Source of the DNA: Paraburkholderia youngii
GTDB taxonomy: Bacteria > Pseudomonadota > Gammaproteobacteria > Burkholderiales > Burkholderiaceae
Reading direction: 5' to 3'
Length of the DNA stretch: 64,000 nucleotides
Assembly (NCBI RefSeq): GCF_013366925.1
Contig: NZ_JAALDK010000003.1
Coordinates: forward strand, 372,001-436,000
How positions within the stretch are numbered: position 1 is the first letter of the stretch; each line of letters begins with the position of its first letter. This document shows, piece by piece, positions 27,964 to 37,683 of this stretch. The notes under the pieces were generated by a model. It did no database searches and was not told the DNA's origin. It was given only the letters and a program-made list of their open reading frames with translations. The position numbers were made by a program, and so were the translations under genes.

Positions 27964-29061
27964 CTATGGGCGGATTTGTGCCAGGGATCGCATGCGCACG
28001 AGGTTATAGGCCGTCATGTTCAACACGAACATCTGGTCCACCTTCTTCAAGCCGCGCACCATCACCTGGCGCATGCGCCCTACGGTCTTGGCCCAGCCGA
28101 AACCTTGTTCGATCAACTTCCGCTTTTGCTGCGAAATGGCGTAGCCCGCGCTCGAGGCAATCGTATCGGGCACTGCCGAACGTCGCCCCGAGGCGTTTTG
28201 CGCAACGTGCGGTGTGACCTTCATCTGTTGGCACGCCTCGATGAATTCCTGAGCGTTGTAACCCTTGTCTGCACCCAACGTAATTTCTACGTTCGGATCC
28301 TCTGCCGCTTGCCGCGCGTCGTGGATCATGATCTTGGCGGCTTCACGCTCTGCATGCCCGTCGGCGCGTGTCACGCGCGCATTGACCACCAGGCCGTGCC
28401 GGTTATCGGTCAGCGTATGGCCCCTGTACCGCAATTCGCTGGCCGTTTTGCCTTTGCGATAGAGCTGCGCATCTGGATCGGTCCTCGACTGATGTGTCTC
28501 GTTGCTGCGTTTCTCGCCCTTGAAGTCGCCCGCGCCGCTACCATCGTTGTCCTGATCGTCACCGTTCTTGCGTACGAAGCTCTTGTGTCCGGCCCACGCC
28601 TGGATCAACGTGCCGTCCACGCTGAAATGCTCCCCCGAGAGCAGGCACTTCTTCTCGGCGATGGCCACTACGGCGTTGAAGAATTCGATCACGGCATCGT
28701 GCTTGATCAGACGCTCCCGGTTCTTCGTGAAGACCGTGGGCACCCACACCTCGTCATCCATGGCCAGGCCGATGAACCAGCGAAACAGCAGGTTGTACTG
28801 CACCTGCTCCATGAGTTGGCGCTCCGAGCGGATGCTGTAAAGGATCTGGATCAGCATGGCTCGCAGCAACTTCTCTGGCGCGATGCTCGGCCGTCCACCC
28901 TTTATGTCAGCTTCGTACATCCCCGCGAACAGTCGATCCATCTTCGCCAGCGCTTCGTTCGCCATCACGCGGATCGAACGCAACGGATGCGACTTGGGCA
29001 CGAAGTCGTCGAGCTTGCGTACGGAAAACAAACTCTCGGTGAACGTGTCGGCGCCGCGCAT
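27964..29061 (-). CDS. IS5-family transposase (MRGADTF type), intact
   Basis: The 365-residue protein begins MRGADTFTESLFSVRKLDDF and has PSIAPEKLLRAMLIQILYSI (DUF772-type), HFSVDGTLIQAWAGHKS (first catalytic D), LGADKGYNAQEF (second D) and KLIEQGFGWAKTVGRMRQ (E). Length and order are normal. Relatives of the same branch appear as fragments at 36466-36699 and 46076-47018. The element ends were not located exactly. Confidence 0.88.
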   Translation of the reverse strand: MRGADTFTESLFSVRKLDDFVPKSHPLRSIRVMANEALAKMDRLFAGMYEADIKGGRPSIAPEKLLRAMLIQILYSIRSERQLMEQVQYNLLFRWFIGLAMDDEVWVPTVFTKNRERLIKHDAVIEFFNAVVAIAEKKCLLSGEHFSVDGTLIQAWAGHKSFVRKNGDDQDNDGSGAGDFKGEKRSNETHQSRTDPDAQLYRKGKTASELRYRGHTLTDNRHGLVVNARVTRADGHAEREAAKIMIHDARQAAEDPNVEITLGADKGYNAQEFIEACQQMKVTPHVAQNASGRRSAVPDTIASSAGYAISQQKRKLIEQGFGWAKTVGRMRQVMVRGLKKVDQMFVLNMTAYNLVRMRSLAQIRP

Positions 29062-29163
29062 GATCTCCAGTGGGCAAGTGGTGGTTCATCTATCAACGCT
29101 TCACGAACTCTGCGCGATGACGTGTTTCAGCGGTACTTCAGCAACCTGTTAAGCGTTGGGGGT

Positions 29164-29195
29164 TTCCGGCGGAAATCGTGTTGTTGGAATTGCAG
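29164..29195 (+). repeat. IS5-type left end, matched by 4357-4388
   Basis: TTCCGGCGGAAATCGTGTTG and the following 12 bases lie 50 bases before the transposase pseudogene and match the minus strand of 4357-4388 with four differences. This is the likely left terminal repeat. The right end of this element is not found, in keeping with truncation near 30566. Confidence 0.5.
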
Positions 29196-29244
29196 AGACC
29201 TGGCATATTGCTGGGTATAGCCTGCAAATTCTGACGAGGTTTAG

Positions 29245-30566
29245 ATGGGTCCGAAGGCGCCTGTAACGGAGAAGGATTTGTTCCGGCATCCACTGCGCGA
29301 ACAGATCAATCTCAAGCATCCACTGGTACGGCTGGCCGAGCTGATCAATTGGGAGCGGCTCAGTGCATCGATGAGCGCGAGTTTCGTTTCGGGTAAAGGC
29401 AGACCTGCGAGTTCGCCTCGACTGATCGCTGGTCTGCTGTATCTGCAGCACGCCTTCGACCTCTCGGACGAGGATGTTGTGTGGCAATGGGTTTAGAACC
29501 CGTACTGGCAGGTTTTTACGGGCGAGACGTACTTGCAGGCCGAACCGCCGATCGATCCGTCCAGCCTCACGCGATGGCGCAAACGGTTGGGAGAAGCCGG
29601 TGTCGAGGAGTTGCTCGCCGAGACGATCGACGCGGCGAAGCGTGCCGGAGTGATCAAGGCGTCGAGCGCGAAACGCGTAATCGTTGATACGACCGTGATG
29701 CCCAAGGCGATCGCACATCCGACTGACTCGCGACTGCTGGAGCGCTGTCGTGAACACCTCGTGAAGGCAGCTGCGCGGCACGGCCTGAAACTGCGTCAGA
29801 ACTACAACCGCGAAGCACCACGCCCGCCACCCAGATCAGCCGCTACGCGCACGCGAAGCAGTACCGGCGGATGAGCAAGGCAGTGCGCACCCTGCGCTCG
29901 CGTGTCGGCCGCGTCATGCGCGATGTCCAACGGCAACTCGACACGGTGGTTGATAACAGGCGAGCTGAGCTGCAGGAACTGATTGCCCGCACGAAGCGAA
30001 TCCTGACGCAGAAGACGAAGGACAAAAATAAGCTGTATGCGCTGCACGCGCCGGAAGTCGAGTGCCTGGCCAAGGGTAAGGCGCGCACGCCATACGAGTT
30101 TGGCGTCAAGGTGTCGATCACGACGACACACCGGGAAGGGCTGTTGGTGGGTGCCCGCTCGATGCCGGGCAATCCGTACGATGGACATACGCTGGAAGAA
30201 GCGCTGGAGCAGGCAGCGATTCTCAGCGATGTCAAACCTGAAATCGCGATCGTCGACCGTGGTTACCGGGGCGCTGAGCCAGACGGGGTGAAGGTCTACC
30301 ATCCCGGCCTGCGACGCGGCATCACGCGCACGTTGCGCGCCATGATCCGGCGGCGCAGCGCGATTGAACCAGCGATCGGTCATATGAAGGCCGACGGCAA
30401 ACTCGACCGGAACTGGCTCAAGGGCGCGCTCGGGGATGCGATCAACGCAGTGCTATGTGGTGCCGGCCACAACCTGCGCATGATCCTCAGAAAGCTGCGG
30501 CGTTTTTACGTCCTTGTACTTGTCGCATTGCTCAACCGCTCCGCGGCTTCCGCTTCGACACCATGA
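29245..30566 (+). pseudogene. IS5-family transposase, stop and frameshift
   Basis: It begins MGPKAPVTEKDLFRHPLREQ and reads SPRLIAGLLYLQHAFDLSDE. A TAG at 29494 lies where WVENPYWQ is expected. The frame goes on through DPSSLTRWRKRLGEAGVEEL and VIVDTTVMPKAIAHPTDSRL, then shifts near 29820 into YAHAKQYRRMSKAVRTLRSR, IVDRGYRGAE (second D) and RSAIEPAIGHMKADGKLDRN (E). Two lesions make it inactive. Its right end is missing and joins an integrase remnant. Confidence 0.85.
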
Positions 30567-30603
30567 ACGGCGTCGTCGCCGAAAACGAATTATTCAGGCC
30601 CGA

Positions 30604-30741
30604 CTCGCTAGCGGGGCCAAACTGACCAGCGTGCGCGACAACCTGCGCCATGCATCGATCGCGACGACATCGATGTACCTGCACGGCGACGAAATCCAGC
30701 GTGCGAGGGATATGGATCAGGCCTTTGCCGCCCGAAAATAG
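30604..30741 (+). pseudogene. Tyrosine recombinase, C-terminal remnant
   Basis: The frame reads LASGAKLTSVRDNLRHASIA, TTSMYLHGDEIQRARDMDQA and FAARK before the stop. LRHASxxTTSMYLH is the end of a phage-type integrase, with the catalytic tyrosine in MYLH. Everything upstream is replaced by the IS5 pseudogene. Confidence 0.7.
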
Positions 30742-31131
30742 CCGCTAACCTATTGAATCGAAGGATTTCGGAAAAATCGGCGGTTCCAGCTTATAACCCC
30801 TACAAGCGAATGATCTCGTTGGCATCCCAATGGCCGTGCCACTTTCAATCCTCAGGTCCAAGACCGCTGAGGCGAGAAATTTTTCAAGCGCCAGAGCGAG
30901 TACGATCGCCAACGCGCAACGGCATTGACCCCACTGCTTTCGGCGTAGCGCCTGAACGACGGCGACGCTCAGCGACCGGCGATGACACTGCGCCGGTCTC
31001 CCACACGAATCTTGCGGGCTTGCATTCAACGAAGGCAAACAATAGCAGTCCTGAGCCCAACGTAAACGATTGAATGTGACTATAGAAAAATCCTACGAAC
31101 TCAATGTCACGGCGATCAGTATAAAGGATCA
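30742..31131. other. Intergenic, no gene recognised
   Basis: No protein or RNA gene seen. It would hold the terminator of the minus-strand peptidase, but no clear hairpin was found. Confidence 0.35.
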
Positions 31132-33399
31132 TCAACTCGACGGAAAATGCGTCGATGTGGCATTCCAATTAGGCGGGTCTTGCCCGAAAACATTGCGAAC
31201 GAAGAAATCCATGAGCTTACGCTCGGTGAAGATACCGGGGGCTCCATGATCAGCACCAGGCACATAGACCATTTCGAATTCCTTTCCCGCCTTAATGAGA
31301 CTGTCGGCGAGCGCAAAGGTGGAGGCCGGATCGACATTGTGGTCCATTTCGCCCACGACAAGCATAAGTTTGCCGCGCAGATTGTCGGCATTGTCGATGG
31401 CGGAGGACTGTGAGTATTCGATGCCGACGGGCCAGCCCATCCACTGTTCGTTCCACCATATCTTGTCCATACGGTTGTCATAGCAGCCGCTGTTGGCTAC
31501 CGCAACCTTATAGAAGTCCGAATGGAATAGCAGTGCATTAATGGCGTTCTGGCCGCCAGCTGATGTACCGAAGATTCCCAAATTCGAGATGTCGTACCAG
31601 GGATATACAGAGGCAGCCGCCTTATGCCACAGAATGCGATCGGGATGGCCTGCATCTTTCAGATTCTTCCACGCGACGTCATGGAAAAGGCGTGAACGGT
31701 TGTTAGTGCCCATTCCGTCGATTTGCACAACGATAAAACCTAACTGGGTAAGGGGCTCTGTTGTGGTTGTGAATGACTTTGGGACGTGAGAGCCTTGCGG
31801 GCCGGCATATATATGCTCCACCACAGGATACTTCAGATGTGGATCGAATCTATCTGGTAGATGAATGATTCCCCAAATATCGGTCTTACCATCGCGCCCT
31901 TTGGCAACAAAATTGATTGGTGCTCTCCATCCATTAGATTCGAGTTGGGAGATGTCGGTGCTCTCGATCTGCATCAGTTTAGCGTTGTCGCTAGACCGGA
32001 AAAGCGCCATGCGTGGGGGAAGGTCGATACGCGACCAGAGGTCGACGTAGAATCTACCGTCCGGAGAAAACTCGATGTGATGATTGGCCGGTTCTGGCGT
32101 AAGTGATGTCAGCCCCTTTCCGTCGAAGCCAATTCGGTAGGCATGAACGAAATATGGGTCCTCACCGAAATTCATTCCGCTTGCTTCAAACCAGATTTCC
32201 CTTCTGACTGGATCGATGTGGGCCACCCCGCGGACAATCCAGTCACCTTTGGTGATTTGGTTTTCTAAAACACCGGTACGGCCATTAAAGAGGTACAGAT
32301 GTTCAAATCCATCGCGCTCGGATGCCCAGATAATTTCCTCTCCATCATTAACATTGTAACGAAAGTGTTTTCCGGCACTTCTTTGGTTATTTCTTAAATC
32401 TCTATAATCGACGAACGTGGAGCTGACCTCATCGATCAAAGAGCGCGTACGGCCGGTGGCTGCCTCCACCTCGATTACTCGGTAGAGCTGATGGCCGCGT
32501 TGGTTGTACTCAAATGTAAAGCCTCTCCCATCCTTCCACCAATTAATTTGGGAAAGCACAAAAGGATTCGGGAACAAGGCATTGTCGATATTGACCGTGC
32601 GCTTGTTGACTATGTCGAATAGTACCGGTTGCGGTCGCGGAAGAATATCTCCCGCTTTGGGATACGCTAATGGCTCATACCTGGCTTGATGGTTTGTTGC
32701 TGAGGAATTGACAAGCATGATTTGACGCGGTTGGCCGACGGCTGCACGGTAACCTGCGAGGTGATGCGAGTCAGGGGACCACTTTAGGGATGAGAAGACG
32801 TAATTGTTCGCTTCTGTCCCGTCCGAACTTAGCGGTACATTTACTGACCCGTCCTTACTCATTAGAAAGACGTTGTAGTTTTTGATATATGCTTTCCACT
32901 TGCCGTCCGGTGAATCGCTTGTTATTCGACTATCGCTTTCAGCCGTTGGCGTGAAGTCGTTATGAAATGACAAGATTTCGCCCTGAGAGATCCTAGTGCA
33001 GATGTAGCTTGAAAGATCACAACTCCACTGAACGGAATCAATGGAGAACAGCAACTGGTTGCCGTCTTGTCCGATTTCGAAGCGGCCAAAGGGCAGCGAA
33101 GTGCCTCGGAAATTGGAGGAGGCCGCCTTACTTAATGCTTCGGCAAGGCGACTATGATCGAAAGCCTGTTGCTTCTTCCCAGTTTTGACATTGAATTTAA
33201 TGAACTGGCGCTCGCCATGTGTCGTCCGTCGGTAGGCAAAGGTCTCGGGCGAAAGCCAGAAAGGGGGGGTATCGACGAAATTGACAATTTTATCCGAGTA
33301 TTGATAACGAACTGTGAGAGCCCGCTGAAAGTCTGAGGGGGTAAGAGCAAAGGGGGGGGGCATGGTTCCGTTCCCTTGGTTGTCAGCAGCCGATAGCAA
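31132..33399 (-). CDS. S9 family (dipeptidyl peptidase IV-like) serine peptidase
   Basis: The frame of 755 codons has an N-terminal beta-propeller region (DPPIV_N type; for example SPDGKWKAYIKNYNVFLMSK, SSLKWSPDSHHLAGYR) and a C-terminal alpha/beta hydrolase. The catalytic serine is in IFGTSAGGQNA, the aspartate in GEMDHNVDP and the histidine in PGADHGAPG. It should cut short peptides from the amino end, probably in the periplasm. The visible start is a TTG at 33399 (LLSAADNQGNG). In-frame codons above it spell a signal peptide, NKIVTIFLILVSYCTL, but no ATG precedes it in that frame. An ATG at 33446-33448 is one base out of frame. The gene may have lost its proper start. Confidence 0.82.
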   Translation of the reverse strand: MLSAADNQGNGTMPPPFALTPSDFQRALTVRYQYSDKIVNFVDTPPFWLSPETFAYRRTTHGERQFIKFNVKTGKKQQAFDHSRLAEALSKAASSNFRGTSLPFGRFEIGQDGNQLLFSIDSVQWSCDLSSYICTRISQGEILSFHNDFTPTAESDSRITSDSPDGKWKAYIKNYNVFLMSKDGSVNVPLSSDGTEANNYVFSSLKWSPDSHHLAGYRAAVGQPRQIMLVNSSATNHQARYEPLAYPKAGDILPRPQPVLFDIVNKRTVNIDNALFPNPFVLSQINWWKDGRGFTFEYNQRGHQLYRVIEVEAATGRTRSLIDEVSSTFVDYRDLRNNQRSAGKHFRYNVNDGEEIIWASERDGFEHLYLFNGRTGVLENQITKGDWIVRGVAHIDPVRREIWFEASGMNFGEDPYFVHAYRIGFDGKGLTSLTPEPANHHIEFSPDGRFYVDLWSRIDLPPRMALFRSSDNAKLMQIESTDISQLESNGWRAPINFVAKGRDGKTDIWGIIHLPDRFDPHLKYPVVEHIYAGPQGSHVPKSFTTTTEPLTQLGFIVVQIDGMGTNNRSRLFHDVAWKNLKDAGHPDRILWHKAAASVYPWYDISNLGIFGTSAGGQNAINALLFHSDFYKVAVANSGCYDNRMDKIWWNEQWMGWPVGIEYSQSSAIDNADNLRGKLMLVVGEMDHNVDPASTFALADSLIKAGKEFEMVYVPGADHGAPGIFTERKLMDFFVRNVFGQDPPNWNATSTHFPSS

Positions 33400-33570
33400 C
33401 GTGCAGTAGGAAACTAGAATCAGAAAGATGGTGACAATTTTGTTGCATGAATGTTTGGCCTTGAGTATGTAGGTTACGTCGTCGGCCTACCTTGGAGCAA
33501 TTTTTATGCCATCAGTGAATGCGAGTGGGTATGATCAGTGTCCGCTGATCGCAAGCGAGGCGACCGGTGA

Positions 33571-33587
33571 GGTTCTGTCGCGATAAC
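33571..33587 (+). repeat. Orphan IS6-type end
   Basis: GGTTCTGTCGCGATAAC is identical to the terminus at 45697-45713, where it bounds an IS6-family transposase fragment. No IS6 gene is next to this copy. Confidence 0.45.
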
Positions 33588-33654
33588 GGGAAGTAGAGTG
33601 GCCGGTCTTGGAAACTGCAAGTCGGCAGATGAATAAGCCAGCGAAGACGCCGCG

Positions 33655-33821
33655 ACAGGTGGCCTCGTTCGTTCAGACAGGATCCGCGAGTTTTTAAGTG
33701 GAATCGCTGAGGCAATCAGGCTGCCGATTTTATCGCTGGCAGCGTGGCGAAGTATGCTTCATCCAGTGTCTGGCCGGCCAGCCTGGCATCAGGCCGGTTC
33801 TGGTTATACCCGTTCAAGTAA
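33655..33821 (+). repeat. Inverted repeat arm 1 (pairs with 34947-35113)
   Basis: These 167 bases are the reverse complement of 34947-35113 with two visible mismatches. The repeat covers the end of an IS3 orfB and about 60 bases beyond it. Confidence 0.8.
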
Positions 33822-33901
33822 TCGCCGATTGAGCTGCGGGCGTGGCTGACCGAGTCATAGGCTTTCAGATAGACCTCTTCATATTTGACGCTGCGCCACA
33901 C
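33716..33901 (-). pseudogene. IS3-family orfB, C-terminal piece
   Basis: The frame reads MWRSVKYEEVYLKAYDSVSH, then IGDYLNGYNQNRPDARLAGQ and TLDEAYFATLP. WRSVKYEEVYL and the YNxxRPxxxLxGQTPDxAY end are typical of IS3-group integrase cores. The catalytic part before it is missing, and an orfA piece follows directly upstream. Confidence 0.75.
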
Positions 33902-33934
33902 GCGATTGGTAATAGGCGCTCGCCCGGCTGATGC

Positions 33935-34294
33935 CTACCAGCCGCCACGATCAATCCTCGCCTTACGCCCAGCAATCCCGGCCTTGCTGAGCGCGCTTTC
34001 TAAAAAATCATTCTCCAGCGTTAACTGCCCGATCTTCGCGTGCAGTACCTTCACGTCGACTGGCGGTGCCGCTGGCGCCGAGTTGCCCGCTTCGAACACA
34101 TCGGCAACCCGCTCCTGCAGTTGCTTCTTCCAGTCCGTGATCTGATTCGGATGGACATCAAACTGCTGGGCCAGCTCTGCCAGCGTCTTGTCGCCCTTGA
34201 GCGCCGCGAGTGCCACCTTTGCCTTGAACGCTGCTGAGTGTGTCCGTCGGTATCGTTTCGTTGCGTCATCTTCTGGTTCCTTGTTGCCGCCCAT
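33935..34294 (-). pseudogene. IS3-family orfA
   Basis: It begins MGGNKEPEDDATKRYRRTHS and reads KVALAALKGDKTLAELAQQF, DVHPNQITDWKKQLQERVAD, the helix-turn-helix of IS3 orfA, followed by a leucine-rich coiled coil (LHAKIGQLTLENDFLESALS). The frame is open to the end, but most of orfB behind it has been deleted. Confidence 0.75.
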
Positions 34295-34439
34295 TATGAC
34301 CGACTCACGCCCCTGCTTTTCCACTCAACGAACTGTCCGAATTCTCGGCGCCACCTCTGTTTGTCCGCAACCCAACATTTCCTACAACCGTCGGCCCGAT
34401 TGGCGGAAATGCGTCACTGCACACGGAGATGGCCAGCCC

Positions 34440-34545
34440 CCGTTGACTAAGTCGTGCTCGTATGCAGCGCCAGCGACCTTGAGCCGTACGTCTACCTCGT
34501 GCACAGGCTCACTGAATGGCCACCGCGCAACCTGCTGCGATTTGT
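34440..34545 (+). pseudogene. Possible IS66 transposase C-terminal relic
   Basis: The plus strand reads CSASDLEPYVYLVHRLTEWP, similar to the 'GxEPYxYLxxxLxxLP' end of IS66 TnpC. Nothing else of the gene is present. Confidence 0.4.
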
Positions 34546-34568
34546 CCGAACGCGTACCGCTCCGCATC

Positions 34569-34946
34569 TCAAAACTCGCACCATCGCGGGCATTGAATTC
34601 GACTGCGGCCCAACGGGGTAGTTGTCGTTCGCATGAAGCTTCCCTGCCAGTACGGCCCCACGCCGTGCAGGCCCGCGAGCTCAAGCAGGCTGACCATCGT
34701 CTTGCATGCGTCGCGTTGTGACAGGCGGGCATCGCGTTGCTCCCACGTTCTGCGGTAAGCCTCACGCGGGAACAGTGCGTCACGAAACGCGAGCCCCTTG
34801 AATGCCTGGGATTTGCGCTTCAGGGCGTCAATGAAGTGGCGGTAATCGAGCGCGTGGCGGTTCGTGCGCACGTGAGTCCCGAGCGGTGCTGTGGACCAGC
34901 ACGCCGGACAGGTAACAGTCGAGCCGATCGCCGTAGATGCGCACGC
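34569..34946 (-). pseudogene. IS21-family istA fragment
   Basis: Two frames give VRIYGDRLDCYLSGVLVHST and then ALDYRHFIDALKRKSQAFKG, LAFRDALFPREAYRRTWEQR and LLELAGLHGV. They closely follow the second half of the intact istA at 42280-43779 but come from a different, diverged copy. Both ends are cut. Confidence 0.75.
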
Positions 34947-35113
34947 TTACCTGAACGGGTATAACCAGAACCGGCCTGATGCCAGGCTGGCCGACCAGAC
35001 ACTGGATGAAGCATACTTCGCCACGCTGCCAGCGATAAAATCGGCAGCCTGATTGCCTCAGCGATTCCACTTAAAAACTCGCGGATCCTGTCTGAACGAA
35101 CGAGGCCACCTGT
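34947..35113 (-). repeat. Inverted repeat arm 2 (pairs with 33655-33821)
   Basis: On the plus strand this reads LNGYNQNRPDARLADQTLDE, the same IS3 orfB end as at 33716-33901 in opposite direction. Confidence 0.8.
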
Positions 35114-35667
35114 GATGAACTCGGGCAGCTGTTCCAAGCGGTCGAAGCGCTTAACGGTTACCTGCTTGACGGACGGCCGTCCCGATTGGACATGATGCTC
35201 CAGGATGCCGCGGGATTTATTCATGGCTGGTTCCTAGATCGGAAAGGGCGCCCTGATGTACAGATGGGCTCGTGTCCGGAAGTCGTTGCGGATCTCGTGG
35301 GGCGCTGCTAAAGCTCGCTCAATACGACGAGGGTTGGAAAGCGACATTAGAGCGGCGCGCAGGAAGTCTGTCTTGCCTCCCTTGTCCGACTGGCAAGGGA
35401 GAAGACAGAAGTTCATCCGAGGGGGAAAATTGCGTCGCGGGGTTGGCTGAAGAAGAAGCTCACATCCCTGGCCAATGTGGAACGCGAACTCCTGTCACTT
35501 GGATTCCGCTAGATCTCCGATCGCACACAGTGGGTCGACGCGCAGGCAGTCGAGCGGCTTCTCGTCCGTGCTGGCCAACTCGAACTGCGAGCAAGCCTGG
35601 CTGATTGGACACCAGATCCTCGAACGCCTACAACTTCACGTAGACATCGCGAGTCTGGAGGGAACCA
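35114..35667. other. Mostly gene-free; possible broken upstream part of the next gene
   Basis: In the frame of the gene at 35696 the plus strand reads WVDAQAVERLLVRAGQLELR after a TAG at 35511-35513. This may be the decayed N-terminal part of that gene. Nothing else is recognised. Confidence 0.3.
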
Positions 35668-35695
35668 TGAACGAGGACCCCGGACCGTTATCGGG

Positions 35696-36058
35696 GTGGT
35701 GAACTGGCTGATTATTTTCGCGATGGCAGTGACCGCCTCTAACATTGGCGCAAAGATCGTGTCACCGGCGCCGCAGGACTCTCCTGCCAAACTCGCGGAA
35801 GCGTTAGAAAATGTCCGGATCGCCCAAGAGCAACTTGAGCAATCACGGCAGCAGATCGGAACAACGGTCGTCCAGTTGCAGCAGACTGTCGACGCTCATA
35901 AGAGCAAACATATTTACGAATGGTCAGCACTGCAACAGCCCATTCAACAGGTCACAAAGCACGCGGATGCATTGAACGCGACGCAACAGGATCTGAACCG
36001 GGTTGCTGAGGCCTTGTCCAGCGTGAGCCCCCGCCAAGGGTTTTTTAGGCATTGGTAG
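35696..36058 (+). CDS. Small membrane-anchored coiled-coil protein, unknown function
   Basis: The 120-residue frame starts at GTG (VVNWLIIFAMAVTASNIGAK), giving an N-terminal membrane segment. A polar coiled-coil part follows (ALENVRIAQEQLEQSRQQIG, TTVVQLQQTVDAHKSKH). An ATG at 35668 has a better ribosome site (GGAGG) and reads MNEDPGPLSGW, but it is in another frame, so one indel between 35680 and 35690 may separate the true start from the body. No family recognised. Confidence 0.4.
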   Translation: MVNWLIIFAMAVTASNIGAKIVSPAPQDSPAKLAEALENVRIAQEQLEQSRQQIGTTVVQLQQTVDAHKSKHIYEWSALQQPIQQVTKHADALNATQQDLNRVAEALSSVSPRQGFFRHW

Positions 36059-36060
36059 CC

Positions 36061-36391
36061 TGAACGCCGACTGTGGGAGCGTTCATGGAGGCTTCGCAAT
36101 CAGATTCCGAGGTCGCGATGAGTAGCTGTTGAAGTCCGTAGATGCTGCTATCGCGTCCATTAAGGCGCTAATCGCATCCACTAACGAAGGGTTGGGCGTC
36201 GTTGACAGTGACAAGTCACCTCAAATACACAGGACTTCCAACCCGTGCAACTCTCCGATTAATGGAAAGCTCGTATCACGGCATCAGGACCAACGAATAT
36301 AGGGCGGATTCAACCGGTCGTCGCAACACTCGATTATTGAGCAGACCTCAGGTGTGCAATTCATAGACATCGTTTCAACTAAGATGAAGCG
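36061..36391. other. Intergenic, no gene recognised
   Basis: No motif or RNA gene seen. Confidence 0.3.
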
Positions 36392-36468
36392 ATGGACCGA
36401 GAGATCGCCGCGCGATTACGGTGGGTGCGCATGTATCACGAGACCGGCAATGCCGGCCTGCGCACCGA
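36392..36468 (+). pseudogene. N-terminal relic of an HTH transposase/integrase
   Basis: The frame reads MDREIAARLRWVRMYHETGN followed by AGL, the usual beginning of an IS481-type integrase, and is cut by the IS5 fragment that follows. Confidence 0.45.
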
Positions 36469-36699
36469 GTAGAACACCTGCAACAGCAGCGCCCGCATCA
36501 GCTTCTCAGGCGCAATCGAGGCACGACCGGTGTCCGCGTAGATGACGCTGAACAGCCCGTTGAGCCGGTTCAACGCATCATTCACCAGCAACCGGACCGG
36601 TCGCAACGGGTGATCTGCCGGGACGAAGTCCTCGAGCTTGACCGTCGTGAACAGGGGTTCCTGCATCTCATCCATTCCGCGCATCGCATCCGCTGCCAA
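36469..36699 (-). pseudogene. IS5-family transposase, N-terminal fragment
   Basis: It reads MDEMQEPLFTTVKLEDFVPA, DHPLRPVRLLVNDALNRLNG and RASIAPEKLMRALLLQVFYS, then is cut. It is a close relative of the gene at 46076, and its intact CCCC run shows where that copy is shifted. Confidence 0.8.
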
Positions 36700-36857
36700 A
36701 GATCATGAACACGATATCCATAACGCCCGTCCCTCAAACCCCGTTTACACGGGACCCAAATTCAACAGCCTGCTAGGTAACTAAGGCTCAGTATCGAAGG
36801 GAAAGGCGATGTGGAAGAAATTTTTCGACCGGAATCATAGCTGATAGGGTCATCAGA

Positions 36858-37250
36858 TTGGAGTCGGACGACAACGGAGACAACTTTTACGAAGACGCGG
36901 ACAGCTGGGTGGTGCGCATAGAAACGTGGCCTTGGGCTGACCGCCGCCACAACGCGGAGCTAGCGATTGGGAAGACCGACCCGGACGGAGCCGACGACGC
37001 GACCGTGAAGTTCGAAACCGGCACGGCAGAAGAGATAGAACGCCTGCTGATTGAACGGGCGAGCTTCACTCCGTCTGACGCAAAAGAGATCGCGCGTGTT
37101 GCTGGCCTGACAGACGAGGATTCCTATGGCGATGAGCCGCAGTACCTGCGCAGCCGTCTCGTTACCGGAGTTGCCGTTGCGTCGTTCGATGCCGACCTGG
37201 TACGTGGACTCCGGCTCAACACTGTTGACAAGTGGCTGGAATATCCGTAA
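36858..37250 (+). CDS. Hypothetical acidic protein of about 130 residues
   Basis: The frame reads LESDDNGDNFYEDADSWVVR, IETWPWADRRHNAELAIGKT, PSDAKEIARVAGLTDEDSYG and ends NTVDKWLEYP. It is acidic, without membrane segments, and resembles a small immunity-type or cytoplasmic protein, but no family was recognised. The first usable codon is TTG at 36858. An ATG upstream (MWKKFFDR) is out of frame, so the start may be broken. Confidence 0.45.
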   Translation: MESDDNGDNFYEDADSWVVRIETWPWADRRHNAELAIGKTDPDGADDATVKFETGTAEEIERLLIERASFTPSDAKEIARVAGLTDEDSYGDEPQYLRSRLVTGVAVASFDADLVRGLRLNTVDKWLEYP

Positions 37251-37321
37251 GCGATCCATTATCGACGTCCCTCTGCGAGTGGAGTTGAGGGCCATGAATC
37301 GCAGAGAGGCGTGGCGTGTGC

Positions 37322-37553
37322 TCAGCGCAGGGAAGCAGGCATTTTCCTGGGCAGAAGCGCGTCGTAGTCGTCTACACATGGTCGCCATGTGCCTGAACAG
37401 CCAGTGGAGGTAGCGGTACGGGTCGATTCGACAGGCTTTGCAGGTTTCGAGCAGAGAGTAAAGATTGGCGCTCGCAGTCGCGCCATCAACCGTGTCCGAG
37501 AACAGCCAGCCGCGGCGCCCCATTACAAACGGGCGGATCGAATTCTCACAGTC
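37322..37553 (-). pseudogene. IS66-family transposase C-terminal remnant
   Basis: It reads NSIRPFVMGRRGWLFSDTVD, LYSLLETCKACRIDPYRYLH and WLFRH, then, after a frameshift, VDDYDALLPRKMPASLR and a stop. This is the standard end of IS66 TnpC. The catalytic core is absent. Confidence 0.75.
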
Positions 37554-37683
37554 GTTATGCCGACTCCCCGATTATGCCGCGTCATGTATGCGCGTGGCGG
37601 TGGGTATGGCCTTTCATGATCCCTGTGTCGGCATAAACGTATGATTTCTCAGGCTGGCTATCGGGCTGGCCAGGAGAGATCAG

